A stretch of 64,000 nucleotides of DNA from Paraphaeosphaeria minitans (GCA_015832175.1 WJXW01000005.1:2480001-2544000); one strand, 5' to 3'. Counted from the stretch's first letter, positions 32,409-45,242 are shown. Notes: generated from the sequence alone by a model not told the origin. A program made the numbers and translations.

Positions 32409-35118
32409 GTTCGGGTGGGTGGCGGGCGCTGGCAGCGACATGAGGGGTGCGACTAATTTATAGCAATGTATGCAGTGTCTCGGCCATATGGAGTGAAAGA
32501 GTTTGGCGGGGGGGGGGTACAATTGCATGCAAGATGTGACGAGTGCAGCGAAGAGAAGGGCCCACGTCAAGCGTCAGGTCAAGTTTCCCGCCGCCGTCCA
32601 ACGCGCGCACAACCGGCGCCTCTCGGAACGCGGCAGGCCCTGATCTTCTGTGTAGAGCTTAGCTTGCACGCGAATGTAAACAAGCAGTACATGGTTGCGA
32701 TTGTTGAAGCAGGGCTGAAGGATGAGGTTTGTTCTCCTTGTTCGCAGTTGGGCTTCTGCGATTACGTACACGTATGCAGCGGGCTACAGTATCATGCATG
32801 CCTCCTGCCTCCTGCAAGCCTCTTGACCCCAAATTCCATCGACCTTCCACTTATTTGAGCGCGACGGCCAGCCTCGGTGGAAGCAAAACCACACCGCAGA
32901 CGCTAGCCTTGATAGTCTCTAGCCCCTCGCTTGCATCTTGGCACGCCGAGATCATCCCAAACTTTCATCCGCCGGCCGCTCGCATTCACGACACCGCTGC
33001 ACGCCCTCACGACACCGCTCCGCCATGTTGAGAGCACGTAGCCCGGCTGCAGCCATACGAACGCACCTGTCTGCGTGTCACCAGAGGGAATGTCAGTGAT
33101 GCTAATTGCTCGTAGCAACCGCCTCTGCTTGCATCTCCAATGGGTACGTTCCGCGAAATCTCTTTCTCGTCCACCACTTTGCTACAAGATGAACTACATC
33201 GACCATATAATCTTTAGGAAGAGCCGGAAAAGGTATGGCAAGCAATTTATGCTTCGCTGTCGCTGCTTATAACCAGGTCACTGAAAGCCGCAAACATACA
33301 CAATCGTCTGCAACATTTGATATGGACTTTGCTGACGTCGTCACACAGTCTCGATGATGTGAGCATTCAATTGCGAAAGGCACTTTGTGGTACGGTCTTC
33401 CGCCCGATTGGTCGAGAACGTTTTCCAAAGCGCACGATGGCTCTTCGTGAGGACTGGACAACGATAGTAGACGCGCACATCGCGGGGCTGCCATCATGCT
33501 GGGCTGGTCGTTAGCACCCGCGAAGTGGCATGGCTAGACACCGGTACTCCCCAGAAGCAACCCATAACCTCACAGAAGCAACCCAGAACTCCACAGGAGC
33601 ACCCACCACGACTCCACAGAAGCAACCTAGAACTCCACCAAAGCAACCTAGAACCCCATAGAAGCAACGCAAAGTCTCGTATATGCATCCGCTTCCACGC
33701 GATTTGCGTTGAGCTGAGCCGAGACCAGCTCGCGGTACCCACGGGTAAGACTCATTGAACCTTTTCTTACTGCTTCGCGAGTAGCAGCAATGCATGCTAT
33801 TCTACACTGGGAGATCGCCCTCCATTACTGCGGCTCACTATCGCCTACAATTTACTCTTTCGAATTGCAAATCTGTTGTCACATCATCGCAACTACCAAA
33901 AATCCCATCTCAGCGTCTTCGTCCATTTCGACCCGGAACAATCACTGCACCCAACTTCGCTCGTTCTCCTGCACCTTCCATCACCATTCTTCTCGTTCAG
34001 TGATGATATCCTACACTCGCGATCCCCAAGCACCCGGTTTTCGCGACATGGTGTGAACTGTCACCGCACAGTTGACGCACTCGGAGGCTTCCGTCTCGCA
34101 GGTCGAGCAGCGACCATAGCACCCATGCCTGGTGTCTTTTGGCTGCAGTCCGCGTGCAAAGCTGACGCAAAGCATCAGTATGAGATCCATATCTCACAAT
34201 CAAAGAAAAAGTCCCCAGCTTCTATATGACACTCACACAGCACCCCTGTGTCGCATTCGTCCGGCGTCCGACCCTTAGGCTGCACATATATTGCCAATAC
34301 TAAGGCCGCACGACAACACTATCCAGAGGTAGCTTTGCTTTCATTCATGCTGGAATCTTGCATTCGCTTATCACCCACTGCAATGTTCCCCATCAGGCAG
34401 GTCGAAATATGTGTAGACGCTTAATACCCAGCCAATAACCTTCAGCATACCCAACTTCTTATTCGGGCGTCTCCGCACTGTTGTAAATCGAAGGTACAGA
34501 CACCGATGGACTGATAACGGTCGTCGCCGAGTAAACACCAATCCCAGCGGACATGTGGTTTATGTTTCGAACTATGGCGCCGGTAACTGAAGCCTCCGTG
34601 GCGGCTGTGGGGTCTTCATGCGTCACCCCGGATCTCCATCTACCCTAATGTGTGTTAATCGCCGGGAGCCTTCCTGAACTGCCATGGCGTGAAGCATAAC
34701 ACAACAGCACATGAATCCATTGATTGCGACGGGGGGCTACTGGTGGTGCCGAGTTGATTCCATTCGCCAGTCTACTCACACCTTGTCCGGCCAAGACGCG
34801 CTTGCGTAGTGTTCATACCACCCATCGTCGACACCACCTACTCAAGACAGCAGCTTGGCGAGCCGAAGCATTCGCCCAAGGCCACCAAGCTTCGACAAGA
34901 CACCTTGGAGTAGCTTGAACACCTCCTTATCGCAGTATGTCCTCCGTGATGGCCTACAGTCAAGCTTACGACGATCACCGTGGACGCCGACTCGAGTGTC
35001 GAGAAGGTCGAGCAACAATAGAAGTACTTAAGAAAGCAAGATGAACTCCCATTGTTGATCACACTGATCACTGCCAACTCCAAACCTGAAGCGAAAATCT
35101 TCGGCAAGGCTTGTCACG
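32409..35118. other. Gene-poor 2.7 kb intergenic region
   Basis: No ORF here is convincing on either strand: they are short, overlapping and without recognisable domains. The only clear structure is a minisatellite at 33545-33670. The region precedes the secreted protease gene and begins a stretch with lower gene density (32.4-43 kb). Confidence 0.55.
33545..33670. repeat. Minisatellite, about 21-24 bp unit
   Basis: Five to six units of the type CTCCACAGAAGCAACCTAGAA, with AGAAGCAACC the best-conserved core. Spacing varies slightly between units. Confidence 0.8.
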
Positions 35119-36244
35119 ATGCTCACCAAGGCTCTCCCAGTTGCTCTTCTTGCTGGCGCTGCCTCGGCAGCTTGCCCTCTCGCTGTGTCGATTGCCCACG
35201 CTGATAACCACGTTGTCAACGTTCTGGTCACCAACACTGGAAGTGAGACGCTTCAAGTTTTCAAGGGAAACACGGTTTTCAGTGACCATGCTACCAAGGA
35301 CCTGTTGGTAGCCGATGCAGGTGCGTACATCTTCAGCCTCGCGGAGGGATTTGAGACACAGACTAACCCATGAGACAGCTGGCAAGGCTCTCCCGTTCGA
35401 AGGAGTTTATGTTAACTACAAAAAGACCGGCCTCACATCCGACAGCTTCCAAAAAATCGCCGCTGGCGAGACCGTCACCGTCTCGGTCAACGCCGCTAAG
35501 AGCTACAAGCTCGAGGGCGTCCATCAAGCCAAGGTCTCGGCCATCCAGGGCTTCCGCTATTCGACCGGCGAGGCAGCCCTCTCCGCCCTAAAGGACCTCT
35601 CCGTCTGCGCTGATCAGACGACCGGCTCCGTTGAAGTGACACCCGACCAGAGCACCGTTGCCGCAGAGCACATCTCCAAGCGCTCCGAGCCATTCGCCTC
35701 GCGCATCCAGAAGCGTGCCATTACCTACTCTTCGTGCTCGACCTCCCAGACCTCGACCCTGAAGACCAGCGTCGCCGACGCCATCTCCATGGCCGGCAAG
35801 GCCGCGACTGCCGCCGCCTCCTCTGCAGACTACTTCACCACCTGGTTCAAGTCGACCTCCGTCGCCTCAAAGGTCCAAACCATCTACACCGACGTGAAGA
35901 ACGTGCAAACCACCTCCCCCAAGATCTCCTGCTCCGACACCTACGGCGACTGCTCGGACGGCACAGCCCTGCTCTACACAGTCCCCTCCGCAAACGTCAT
36001 CGTGCCCTGCCTCAACAACGGGTTCTGGGACTTCCCCGAGTATGCGCCCCAATGCAGCGGCGATGACTACGACAAGGCGGGCAGCATTCTGCATGAGATG
36101 ACGCATCTCTACGGGACGACGGATTACGCGTATGGGTATGCGGCGGCGCAGAAATTGAGTGCTACGCAGGCGGCTGCGAATGCGGATACGTATGAGATGT
36201 ATGCGGAAAGTGTAAGGCTGGGAGGTTGCACTGTGGGCAAATAG
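35119..36244 (+). CDS. Deuterolysin (M35 zinc metalloprotease), secreted preproprotein
   Basis: Extracellular neutral metalloprotease of the aspzincin family. Exons 35119-35320 and 35379-36244 give 355 aa. Residues 1-18 are a signal peptide (MLTKALPVALLAGAASA). A propeptide of about 160 residues follows and ends at a Kex2-type site (SRIQKR-AITYSSC), leaving a mature enzyme of about 175 residues. The zinc site is HEMTH followed by GTTDYAYG, where the Asp is the third ligand. Cysteines at SSC, SVCAD, ISCSD, GDCSD, VPCLN, PQCSG and GGC fit the disulfide-bonded family pattern. The neighbour downstream is another secreted hydrolase. Confidence 0.95.
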
Positions 36245-37610
36245 AGGGTGGACTGGGTTACTTATACTAGGTCCAGGATGGATAACGCAGTTATGTTTGG
36301 TCATGATTGACAATGTGCTCTGGATGTGCTCCGTGTGTGTATGTTAGATCTGTAGGCTTGTGAGAACGGTGAGACCTTGGGCCTGCGCACTCGCGGGACT
36401 AACCCGACCCGTGCTCACGTACCGGCAAGGCAAAGGTAACGACATGCGGGAATTTGGGCTGAAGATCTGAGTTCTCGTCGCCCCGCGCACCCGCTCGTCT
36501 CGTCGCTGCACGCCCACCATATCTGCCACGCGAAACATTCGTACCAACCCCAGTCGATCTGGCGCCACACATACCCTCTGCCGGGCTTTTCTCTTCGGAT
36601 GCGGTAGTTCTCACTCCCCATCACCACTCCCTGCTCAACTGCATGGTCACACGTCTCTGAAACGTAGTGTGCCTGCTCTGCTGCACAGTGAGTGCGGAGA
36701 CGTACGTAGCGAGCGGGATCATCTTCTTCTGTGAGGGAGTTGCGGTGAGCGGGTAGATGGGCAGATCTTCGGATGGGTGGGGAGCTGCGGGATGTTGGTG
36801 GGTACCGTATTTTTCCGTTCTGGAAGTAGGGTTAATGCGGTTTCCCGCTGTGGGTCGGTGCTGCTGCTGCTGAGATCTGGGGCTGGGATGTATGCACGAG
36901 ATTTATCGGGCTTGTAACGTGTCAGAGCGCGTGCAACACCGTAGAGTTTTTTCCATTGTTAGTTGAGCTGATGATAAACGAGCTAGGAAACAGAATGGAT
37001 CGCAAAGGCGGGTTGAAAAAGGAACGTGGAGCTTGTGTAATTGGGTGCAACGGTGCGATCTAGCTCGACCGGCATTTGAAAAACTCTACGGTAGGGGCAT
37101 GGTTTGGAGGGTTTGGGCCAGGATCTTCAAGACTTCAAAAGTACTGCTTAGCCACAGTAGGTAGGTAATTGTTAATGTGTATTGTACGAACCTTTCCCGC
37201 TTTGAGCACATGCGATTCGGGGCGTTTTGGTCCGAAGCAAGGTATCCAAAGTTAACCCGAAGCATAAAAGCCTTGCATTGTCATTGGTGGAGCCATGGTC
37301 GCCTAGCTAACATGTTCGTGCGGGGCTTGATATTCACTTCTACATCCGCTTGCTAGTTTGGAAGGAGATGGACTGAAAATGGCAGGTGATGTGGGATTCA
37401 AGGAATGGGCCCCATGCTGTTCACTCAAGGTGCGACGTCGAACCCGGTCGGACTTATGTAGCCGACAGAGCGCATGCTTTTACTTGCGCACATACGGGCG
37501 ATTGGGGTTGGCAGCACTCGCCGTGCTCTTGATATTTCATATAACTTGTCCATTCCAAACCAACGGAATCTTCACTCCAATCCAACGAACTCTTTACTCC
37601 AACCTCCACA
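36245..37610. other. Intergenic between two secreted hydrolase genes
   Basis: About 1.37 kb with no supported gene. ORFs at 36344-36627 on the minus strand overlap in several frames and show no features. A GTAGGTAGGTAATTG motif lies at about 37157. The esterase promoter should lie in 37200-37600. Confidence 0.5.
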
Positions 37611-38590
37611 ATGCTTCTCACCAATCTTATCTTGAAAGCTCTCGTTATCGAGTGTGCAAATGCAGCTCTTACTCAAGTTACAAATTTTGGAAGTAACCCA
37701 GCCGGCATCCAGATGTGGGTCGAGGTGCCCACGAACGTGGCGCCGCAAGCTCCCATCATAGTTGCAGTAAGTAGACAGAGTAAGAAAAGGCTTTAGGAAT
37801 AAATTAACAGAATTGAGTAGCTTCATGGTTGCCACGGCTCTGCTCAAGGATATTATAAAGACAACAACCTGCCTACACTCGCTAAGCAGAAGGGCGCTAT
37901 ACTTGTTTACCCATCTTCCACTCACGACCTGCTCTGCTGGGACTGCGGTACCAAGAAAAGCCTTACACGTGATGGAGGTGGTGACTCACAGAGTATCGTG
38001 CAAATGGTATATTAGCGCAGTCATTCACTACCCACCAATTATATGCTGATGTTGAATAATAGGTCAAGTACGCTCTTTCGAAATATTCTGCCGACCCGTC
38101 TCGTATCTACATCGTTGGCACCTCCTCAGGAGCCATGATGGGTAACGTGCTCGCGGCAGTCTATCCCGACATTTTCGCTGCGGCATCCGTGTACTCGGGA
38201 GTTGCTGCTGGCTGTATGGCGGTGCCCAACGGTACACCGCCGAACCCTTACGATCCTTGTGCCCTGGGTCGGATTATCAAGACATCGCAGGAATGGGGCA
38301 ACGTCGTTCGTGGCTACAATCCTGCGTTCGGCGGGCCGTGGCCGAGAATGCAGATCTGGCATGGTACATCTGACGACACTGTTGTGTATCAAAGCCTCGT
38401 GGAGGAATTGAAACAGTGGGGTAACGTGCACGCGGTGTCCTTTGCGAAGAATACAACAAACACGCCAGAGAATAACTATACCCGGATGACATACGGAGAT
38501 GGCTCGAAATTGACAGGTTATAGTGTAAAGGGTGTGGGCCATACTGTTCCTGTTCACCCAACGCAAGCTCTAAGCTTTTTCAACTTGTAA
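37611..38590 (+). CDS. Secreted CE1-type esterase (acetylxylan/feruloyl esterase, PHB-depolymerase family)
   Basis: Secreted alpha/beta hydrolase that removes acetyl or feruloyl groups from plant cell-wall xylan. Exons 37611-37766, 37821-38006 and 38063-38590 give 289 aa, all phase 0. A short N-terminal signal (MLLTNLILKALVIECANA) is followed by LTQVTNFGSNPAG. Catalytic features: oxyanion region LHGCHGSAQGYY, nucleophile IVGTSSGAMMGNVLA (GxSxG), acid in WHGTSDDTVV, and histidine in VKGVGHTVPVH. The signal core contains Glu, which is unusual, so secretion is likely rather than certain. No CBM1 is present. Confidence 0.9.
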
Positions 38591-39970
38591 GGTAGACCAT
38601 AATACGCCTCTTGCAAGAGTCTGGCCATTACTTGTAAAGTGCACATGATCTTAATGCATAATTTCTCCCAGCTACACACTCAGAACCAATCTAAGTAGTA
38701 AAACTAGAAAATGAATTCCAAGGAATACGCTAACTTGTTGTAAAATTGGATTCAAACTACATTTTTAATAAAGAGATAGAAACCTTCAAAGCCGGGACTT
38801 TATAAAATTTCAACAGCAAGAAGGGTGCGCGGTAACTAATAGTGCGCAATGACTACTAAACTACAGTACCTAAGGCTGTCCCTCTTGTTCTGTATCGTGT
38901 GCCGCTTTCTTCCAGCCTGGACAGCCCGCTTCCTGAATGCGCTGCTCTAAAAAGTCAAACATGTCTTGTGTCGAGTGGGAACCTGCATCTGAGACTTGGG
39001 GAGCCTGGTCTGCGGCATTAAAAGCCTGGGTCAGCCTCCGGATAGGTACAGACACGGTATAATGATACGAAAATTGATCTTCTGGAACACTTACGTACTG
39101 CGGACAGCATCGATGATGTGGGCGTGATCTGGATCATGGCTACTTGTGCATCACGCGTATTTATGGAACTGACTAATGCTTCATCTTACGATATGGAAAG
39201 AATATTGGAGCCAAATATGCGGAAGCTCACTCGTGAGATCTCAGAGTGGATGGAGTGAGGTTCCGGGAACAGCCCGCCCAAGATATGCTTGCTACCAGAT
39301 TGCGGGATCAGCCTCTGGTTGTGGCTAGATACATCTGCTCTCAGGGCGGTGAGCGCCTGAGAGATGAAGATGTAATTTCCCGAGCGGGATTCTACGTATT
39401 GTTCTGCATTAGCACAATTGATTCGATGCATTTCCATTGGCTTCTACTTTGTGTAACCGTCTTCCTCAAACCTGCATGTTTCGGCTCATTTCTTGGCATA
39501 GATAGGCAGGTACCTAGGTGGATATCATTCAGTTGCTAGGTAGAGCGGCGATCACTAAAGCCTCCATACAATAAATCAGTGCTTTTGTATGTCACGTAAA
39601 CCGACGAAATCATCGACTAATTATTCACAGAAGCCTGTTCATGTCCGCGAATGCACCGTGCACCGAGCTATCCGCTGATGGAGCGTCTGCAATCCACGCG
39701 CATCTCGCGCAGAGGTCTCCGAGGCAACCTGCATGGTCACTATGCACTATAGAAGCCTGACAAAGATGTTGCCTACCGGTCAAGTGCATTACAGGGATCA
39801 ATTTGCGCATGTGAACAATGTTTGCAACAGGATCATAGTACCTCAGGATCAACCCTTTGCCCGTCCCCTTCTATTATAGTCGTTGCTTCCCTAGATCAAG
39901 ACCGCTTGGTGTCCGGTCGATCTTCGTTGTATAATATTTCAGTCCTCACAGCATCTTTCTGCACCACGTC
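38591..39970. other. Intergenic, possible small exons not resolved
   Basis: About 1.4 kb. The part at 38690-38860 is AT-rich. Two minus-strand ORFs (39437-39186 and 39055-38870) have protein-like composition (for example DMFDFLEQRIQEAGCPGWKK), but I could not join them with consistent splice phases. They may be exons of a small gene or chance. A GGTACCTAGGTGG motif lies near 39509. Confidence 0.4.
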
Positions 39971-42176
39971 ATGTCTTCTGATCTTCAATTGCCTGACCTA
40001 GATACCATTAAGGACAGAGAAGCATTCTACGAACGAATTATCCATGCAGGAGATGTTCCCTGGAAGGTATTGATTACATTGCTTAATCTCCCCTGCCATG
40101 ATGTCAAGAATGTTTCTGTTTTTCTTGTGGATCATAATGTCAGCGATCTTTTTGTCCAGATCGACAAAGCGTCAGAGGGAGTGACCCCGTCTATATCTGC
40201 ACAGCTTCCCATTGCAAATGACCTCATCACCGAGAGACTACGTCCTGTTCTTGAAGAATACGGGCCAATCATATGGGGAAGAAATGCCACCGATAATCAG
40301 CTCGATGCTTCCGGCTATCGGGACCTAAACTGGGATAACGAACATGACAAGTCCACGTAAGTTGCATACAAGAATCTGTGTTTTCGAATGTACTCATAGG
40401 TCTAGGATTGAATATCTTCTCCGATGCTGCTTGGCGAAGAAGGCCATTGTCCGGGAGCAAAAAGCACATAACGTGCGCAGCAGTGCCGCCACCGCAGTAG
40501 CTGGTACGCTGACCAAGGCTGATGACAGCGGCACACGCCACGCCGCATCGTCCCAAATGCTCAGATCGAGCACAGAAGTCATCTCCCTCTCGTCTGGCAG
40601 CTCGGAGGACTCAATCTACAACGATAGTGATAGCGATGAGTGCTCAAATGTCTCCAACCCATCGACGAACCGATCCTTGGGAAATGGTTCCGAGCAGGTC
40701 AGCCGACAGGAAACCCCCGAAACTCATCTTCGGCGCCTACTATCTCTACGAAGCAGCCACCAACAAGAAATTCCAATAGAACACAATACCGCCCTCAGCC
40801 TTTCGGAATCGAAGCCCTCAAAAGTTGACCGCCCACGGGATCTAGCTGAAGGTTTCGATATGGGCCGCTTCCAACAGTCTTGTGCGGCAGGGAAATCCAA
40901 GTATAGGGAGATACTTGAGCTCCTGGGCATCAAACATCGCGTTGTGTCCAACGGTGTCCCCGAGAAATCGGAGTTCAAGCTAATTGCCAACTTCACCGCA
41001 GAGCTCACACGAGCAGCAAGATTGATGCCAGTAGACACGACCAGGACAAGACTTCTGTTTCCACCAGCCCCGGCCTGCACTAGCCTTGTGGACGAGATGC
41101 TTAGAGTGTATGGCCCTGCGATATGGCACAGATCCCAGAGAGACCATCTGGAGTCTGGAAAGGCTCCGGATAGATATTGGAACGTCAAGGAAGACGAAAT
41201 TTGGTCAGTTAATGCACTCAATTTAGCGGATTCACTAACTTGCTGCAGGATACGTGAAGTCGTACTTGGCTGGTTCTTGAAAGAGGCAGCAGGGCACTTT
41301 AGGAACAGTACCAAAGTCGAAAAAGATCATGATATGATGGGAAAGGCATCAAGCGGCATAAGAGAGGGGACAAAGCGCGGAAATTTGTCGACATCAAGCC
41401 CTCCGGAACGTGTCCAGAAACGTCATCGGTACAACCACGCCATTCAGGTCGATGAACATGCCCCTAACTCATCACCTATGCTGGGGCACAAATTTCAGCT
41501 GGAAAGGCACTCGCAGACGACCGAACGCGCAAATAACGCCATACAACATCATGACGCGGTCGGCGGCGAGGAGGGTACCTGGCCGACAGTAGAGCCCTGG
41601 ACTTTCGTGCGGGCGGTTCTCCCAGTCTACCATGTGTCACCGCAAATTCAGCAGAAAAACGATCGGACTGATCCGTCGGAATGGGCGAGCCAGGATCGCC
41701 GCTATTACCTGAACGTCAAACTTATGAGGTTCTTCCAACAGTACCTTTTCCGTCGAGTTGAAGACCAGGATGATTTTCTAGCAGAGTTGCATTCGCTGTG
41801 GTCGGACGACAAACTAAGCCTGGCAGAATCCTTTGGAGATGAGTGGCCAGCCGTGTCCGAAGCCTACACCCAGTGGCTCGCTGCGTTGAAAGCATGGACA
41901 GAGTTTCGGAAATCTGGGTACACAGGTCTTCGGAGCGGTCTCAACGCGTATTTCAGTACCGTCGATTCTAAAAAGGGGCTGGACTTGTATGGCAAGGTTG
42001 CGGGGCTTCGGGTGACGTTGAGACGCGTGATCCATTCTTCTAATTTGGACAGGGAAAAGATGCAAAGCTATGTGTTTCGGGCGTTGATGGGAATGCTCCG
42101 GCTCAAGGATGCGGAGGTACTCCTCCATAGCGTTCTACGTGATCTTTGGGATGAGATACTAGGGTGGATGGAGTAA
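39971..42176 (+). CDS. Orphan protein with an internally duplicated module
   Basis: I do not recognise the family. Exons 39971-40356, 40406-41203 and 41249-42176 give 703 aa; an acceptor six bases earlier (exon from 40400) would add two residues. Residues about 15-145 and about 260-410 share a module: a helix pair (VPWKVLITLLNLP versus YREILELLGIK), then LRPVLEEYGPIIWGR versus VDEMLRVYGPAIWHR, then RDLNWDNEHDKST versus RYWNVKEDEIW, then a helix (IEYLLRCCLAKKA versus IREVVLGWFLKEA). Introns interrupt both copies at the same relative place, just before the last helix. Between them is a Ser/Asp/Glu-rich linker. The C-terminal third is helical (VKLMRFFQQYLFRR, WLAALKAWTEFRKSG). No signal peptide or TM segment. 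Function unknown. Confidence 0.78.
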
Positions 42177-42990
42177 GGTGATGTTAGTACGGCACAGAAT
42201 GTAGAGCAAAGGATTGAATAGAGAAGCAGCGAGGAAGCTCAGGTACACTCAACAATCATCCAGGAAAGCTCAGAGCTGGAGTCCGAGACCGAGCGGTAAA
42301 TTATGACCTTGATATGCATATGCAAGCCGATGAAATGATTTGTCAGAAATCTTGTGTTGGCATTCGACGGTCAGTAGCAGACTTGGGGCTGATCGTTGGC
42401 TGAAGGCGCAGCGTCAGCTTTGCTGATTGTGGCTAGCCAAATGTTTCCGGGCGTAGCCTCTCACCGCTGACCCCACCCCACCCTCTTCACCTACATCACA
42501 GCCCCCAAGCTCTGATACAAGCGTAGCTCACTGCCTCATCCAATTAACTCGCGCAGAGAGCGACGTAACTCGTAACATAACCCGTTGACACCGCAGCAAA
42601 ACCCCGCATCGAGGGAACCACCCGCTTGGAAGCCCTCTCAGCCACTGTAGTGCAGTCCTCCAGCCTCAGCCCAATTGGTGCGCGTGGGGTTGCGATATCC
42701 TCTTGGGCGACCGTAAGATGGGATCACAGCTGAAGCTAGACAATAGTTGAGATGCACTCTCCGCCTTTTTGCCTACTTGGCAGCCGACGCCTCCCAATTG
42801 AGTGTCTGATATGAGCCTTGTGCTGACCTGCGTGCCACTTTTCGTTCTTGTTTACCGTTTCTAGTTTTCTGGCGTTCGGCTTCAGTTGCACAGTTTTCTT
42901 ATCTTACATACTTATACCCCTCCTCTCGCATTTCCTAGACTGATCGATAATACCTTGCTCTGACATTGCGCTGACAAGCGGAAAGACGCG
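42177..42990. other. Intergenic: promoter of DUF2235 gene
   Basis: About 810 bp between two plus-strand genes. No supported ORF or repeat. T- and C-rich sequence at 42840-42940 just before the next start resembles a leader. Confidence 0.5.
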
Positions 42991-44800
42991 ATGGCTGACG
43001 ATACTCCTTGGGGCCGACGGCTCATCATCTGTTGCGACGGGACCTGGCAGTCCAGTGTAAGCTCCAAAGACAACGTGCCCTCCAACGTGACCAAGCTCTG
43101 CCGCGTCATCGCTCGCATCGGCACCGATCAGCACAATCCGAAAAAGAAATGGCATCAGATTGTATACTACGACAGCGGTGTCGGCACCGGCAATCTGAGC
43201 GGCTCCGAGGCCAAACGTCAGGGAGGAACTGGAGCCGGTCTGGCCGAGAACGTGATCGAAGCATACAACTTCATCGTTCTGAACTACGAACCAGGGGACG
43301 AAATCTTCTGCTTCGGCTTCTCGCGCGGCGCGTATACCGCGCGAGCAGTCGCGGGACTTGTCACTGATATCGGGGTTATCAGGCCCACCGACATGCAACT
43401 TTTCCCGGCCATCTATCGCGCGTACATGTCCAACGATGAGATGTTACCATTTCGCGAAACCAAGGCGTGGAAAGAATTCGTCGACGGCAAGCTCACCAGC
43501 AAAGGCCAGAATTTGAGTAGAGCTGGTGGAATTGAGGGGTTGAAAGATCGAGTGCAGAGCTTCGAGATCAATCCTCATCGTAGCTTGCTTGCCACCGAAG
43601 CTAGCCGCAAGGTTAAAGTAGTTGGCGTGTGGGACACGGTAGGAAGTTTGGGCGTGCCAGACGTGGCGTGGTTCGACAATGAGAGGTTCCGCACCAAGTA
43701 CGGTTTTCACAATATTAAACTTAATGAGAGTGGGTTTACCTATCCCAGTTCATGTTATCTGAAAGTTGGCTGATTGATCAAGATATCGAGCATGCATACC
43801 ATGCGCTGGCACTGGATGAGCACCGCAAGGCTTTCCGGCCAACCCTATGGTACATAGATAACGAGATGCGGGCACGTTTGACTCGAGAAAACAAACCTCT
43901 CCCCGAACTGAAGCAGGTATGGTTTCCCGGCGTCCACATCAATGCTGGCGGCGGTGCAGACGACTGCATCACGGACATGAAGGGCGATCTAGAAAGTAAG
44001 TCTTTTCTCAATTCCCCGCTGTCCGTACCAATCACACCCCAGATCTGTCGACCGCAACCTGGACCTGGATGCTGCAGTGCATATCGCCGCATGTCACCAT
44101 CGACCAAGACGCCTTCAAGTCCTCCCTCAGCCAGTACCAGCGCTGGCTCGCCCGCATCCGCTACGCATGCATCTACCACCACACCACCTGGCTCGACACC
44201 ATCAAATCCAACATCCCCAACATCCCCATCCTGAATCCCGCCACCGACCCTCTTCTCCCACCGCGCCGCGACCCCGTGCACACGCACCCGGAGTTCGACT
44301 TTGGCTGGGGTACCGGACCCATCGTCGACTCGTACACGGGCATGTACCTCCTCAACGGCAGTCTGCCCCGCGTGCCCGGCAAGCTGAAAACCGAAGTGTA
44401 CGACCAAAAAGCGGAGGTGGCGACGCTCGACGACATTTCAAAGTTCGGCGAGACAAACGAATACATCCACCCCATCTGCGAGTATCGCAAGATCGTGCGC
44501 GGAAAGGAGGACGACTCTGCGTTAAAAGCGTACACGCGAAAGTACGAGGCTGCGCCTGGGGGCAGGGATGGCAGGTTTTGGTGGTATCGCGACGGGAGGA
44601 GGCTGCCTGAGTGGGTCATCATGCAGCATGGGGATGGGGGCTTGGTGAACTTTGAGAGGACGTGGTATGAGATGTGTGAGACGAATGACAAGGCGAAAGC
44701 GCGATTGAAGGAGGCGGGGTATGAGACGGACTTTGTGGTTGCGTTGGATGACAATATTGACTTTGAGTTGGGGCATAAGCCAGGGTATGTGTATCCATAA
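42991..44800 (+). CDS. DUF2235 alpha/beta-hydrolase
   Basis: Predicted serine hydrolase of the DUF2235 family; bacterial relatives include phospholipase effectors of type VI secretion (Tle1), while the fungal members' role is unknown. Exons 42991-43729, 43783-43995 and 44043-44800 give 569 aa. Motifs: RRLIICCDGTWQSS at the N-terminus, YYDSGVGTG, the nucleophile elbow FCFGFSRGAYTARAVAGL (GFSRG, about residue 112), KVVGVWDTVGSLG with the family Asp, and HALALDEHRKAF. Then comes a fungal-specific C-terminal region (WRYD-like FWWYRDGRRLPEWV, MQHGDGGLVNFE). No signal peptide. Its neighbour upstream is the orphan duplicated-module gene, on the same strand but 0.8 kb away. Confidence 0.92.
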
Positions 44801-45242
44801 TAGGTTCCTTTTGTCTGGCGTTTCTGATACTGCTCCATCTTGCAATCGAGGATCCCAAATTGTCATCGCTTAGCGGTGTCTGCGAAGTAGTAATGCATCT
44901 ATGTTTTGATAGGGGTTGCCTGTTCAAGTGGACTGAGATCTTTCCTACGACCTAGTTGAAGTTCGCCTCGATTCGTAAAGTGTCATAGTCCTCGGGAGCC
45001 ACTTGCAGCTCCGTGAACGGGAAAGGTAGAAACTGGATTGGGCTGCGTAGTGCTCAAATTGGCTGGGGTCCTCAGAAGTAGAACACATTGCGGCGAGACC
45101 AGGCTTGTCAGAGCATCTCACTCCTGGTGTCGAACTGGTAGCTGTTATGTTCACACGATGTTGCCCGCTCAATCGTGAAGTGGTTTGGTTAGGCAGTAGC
45201 CTCATCTGTGACTTTGCCTGTACTTTGATTGAGTGGTAATCA
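44801..45242. other. Intergenic between convergent genes
   Basis: About 440 bp with the 3' UTR of the DUF2235 gene and the 3' region of the disrupted surface-protein locus. No gene or repeat identified. Confidence 0.45.

Noticed and set aside
38870..39437. Two small minus-strand ORFs as a possible two- or three-exon gene
   Set aside because: No donor/acceptor combination gave consistent phases without stops; kept only as a remark in the intergenic entry.
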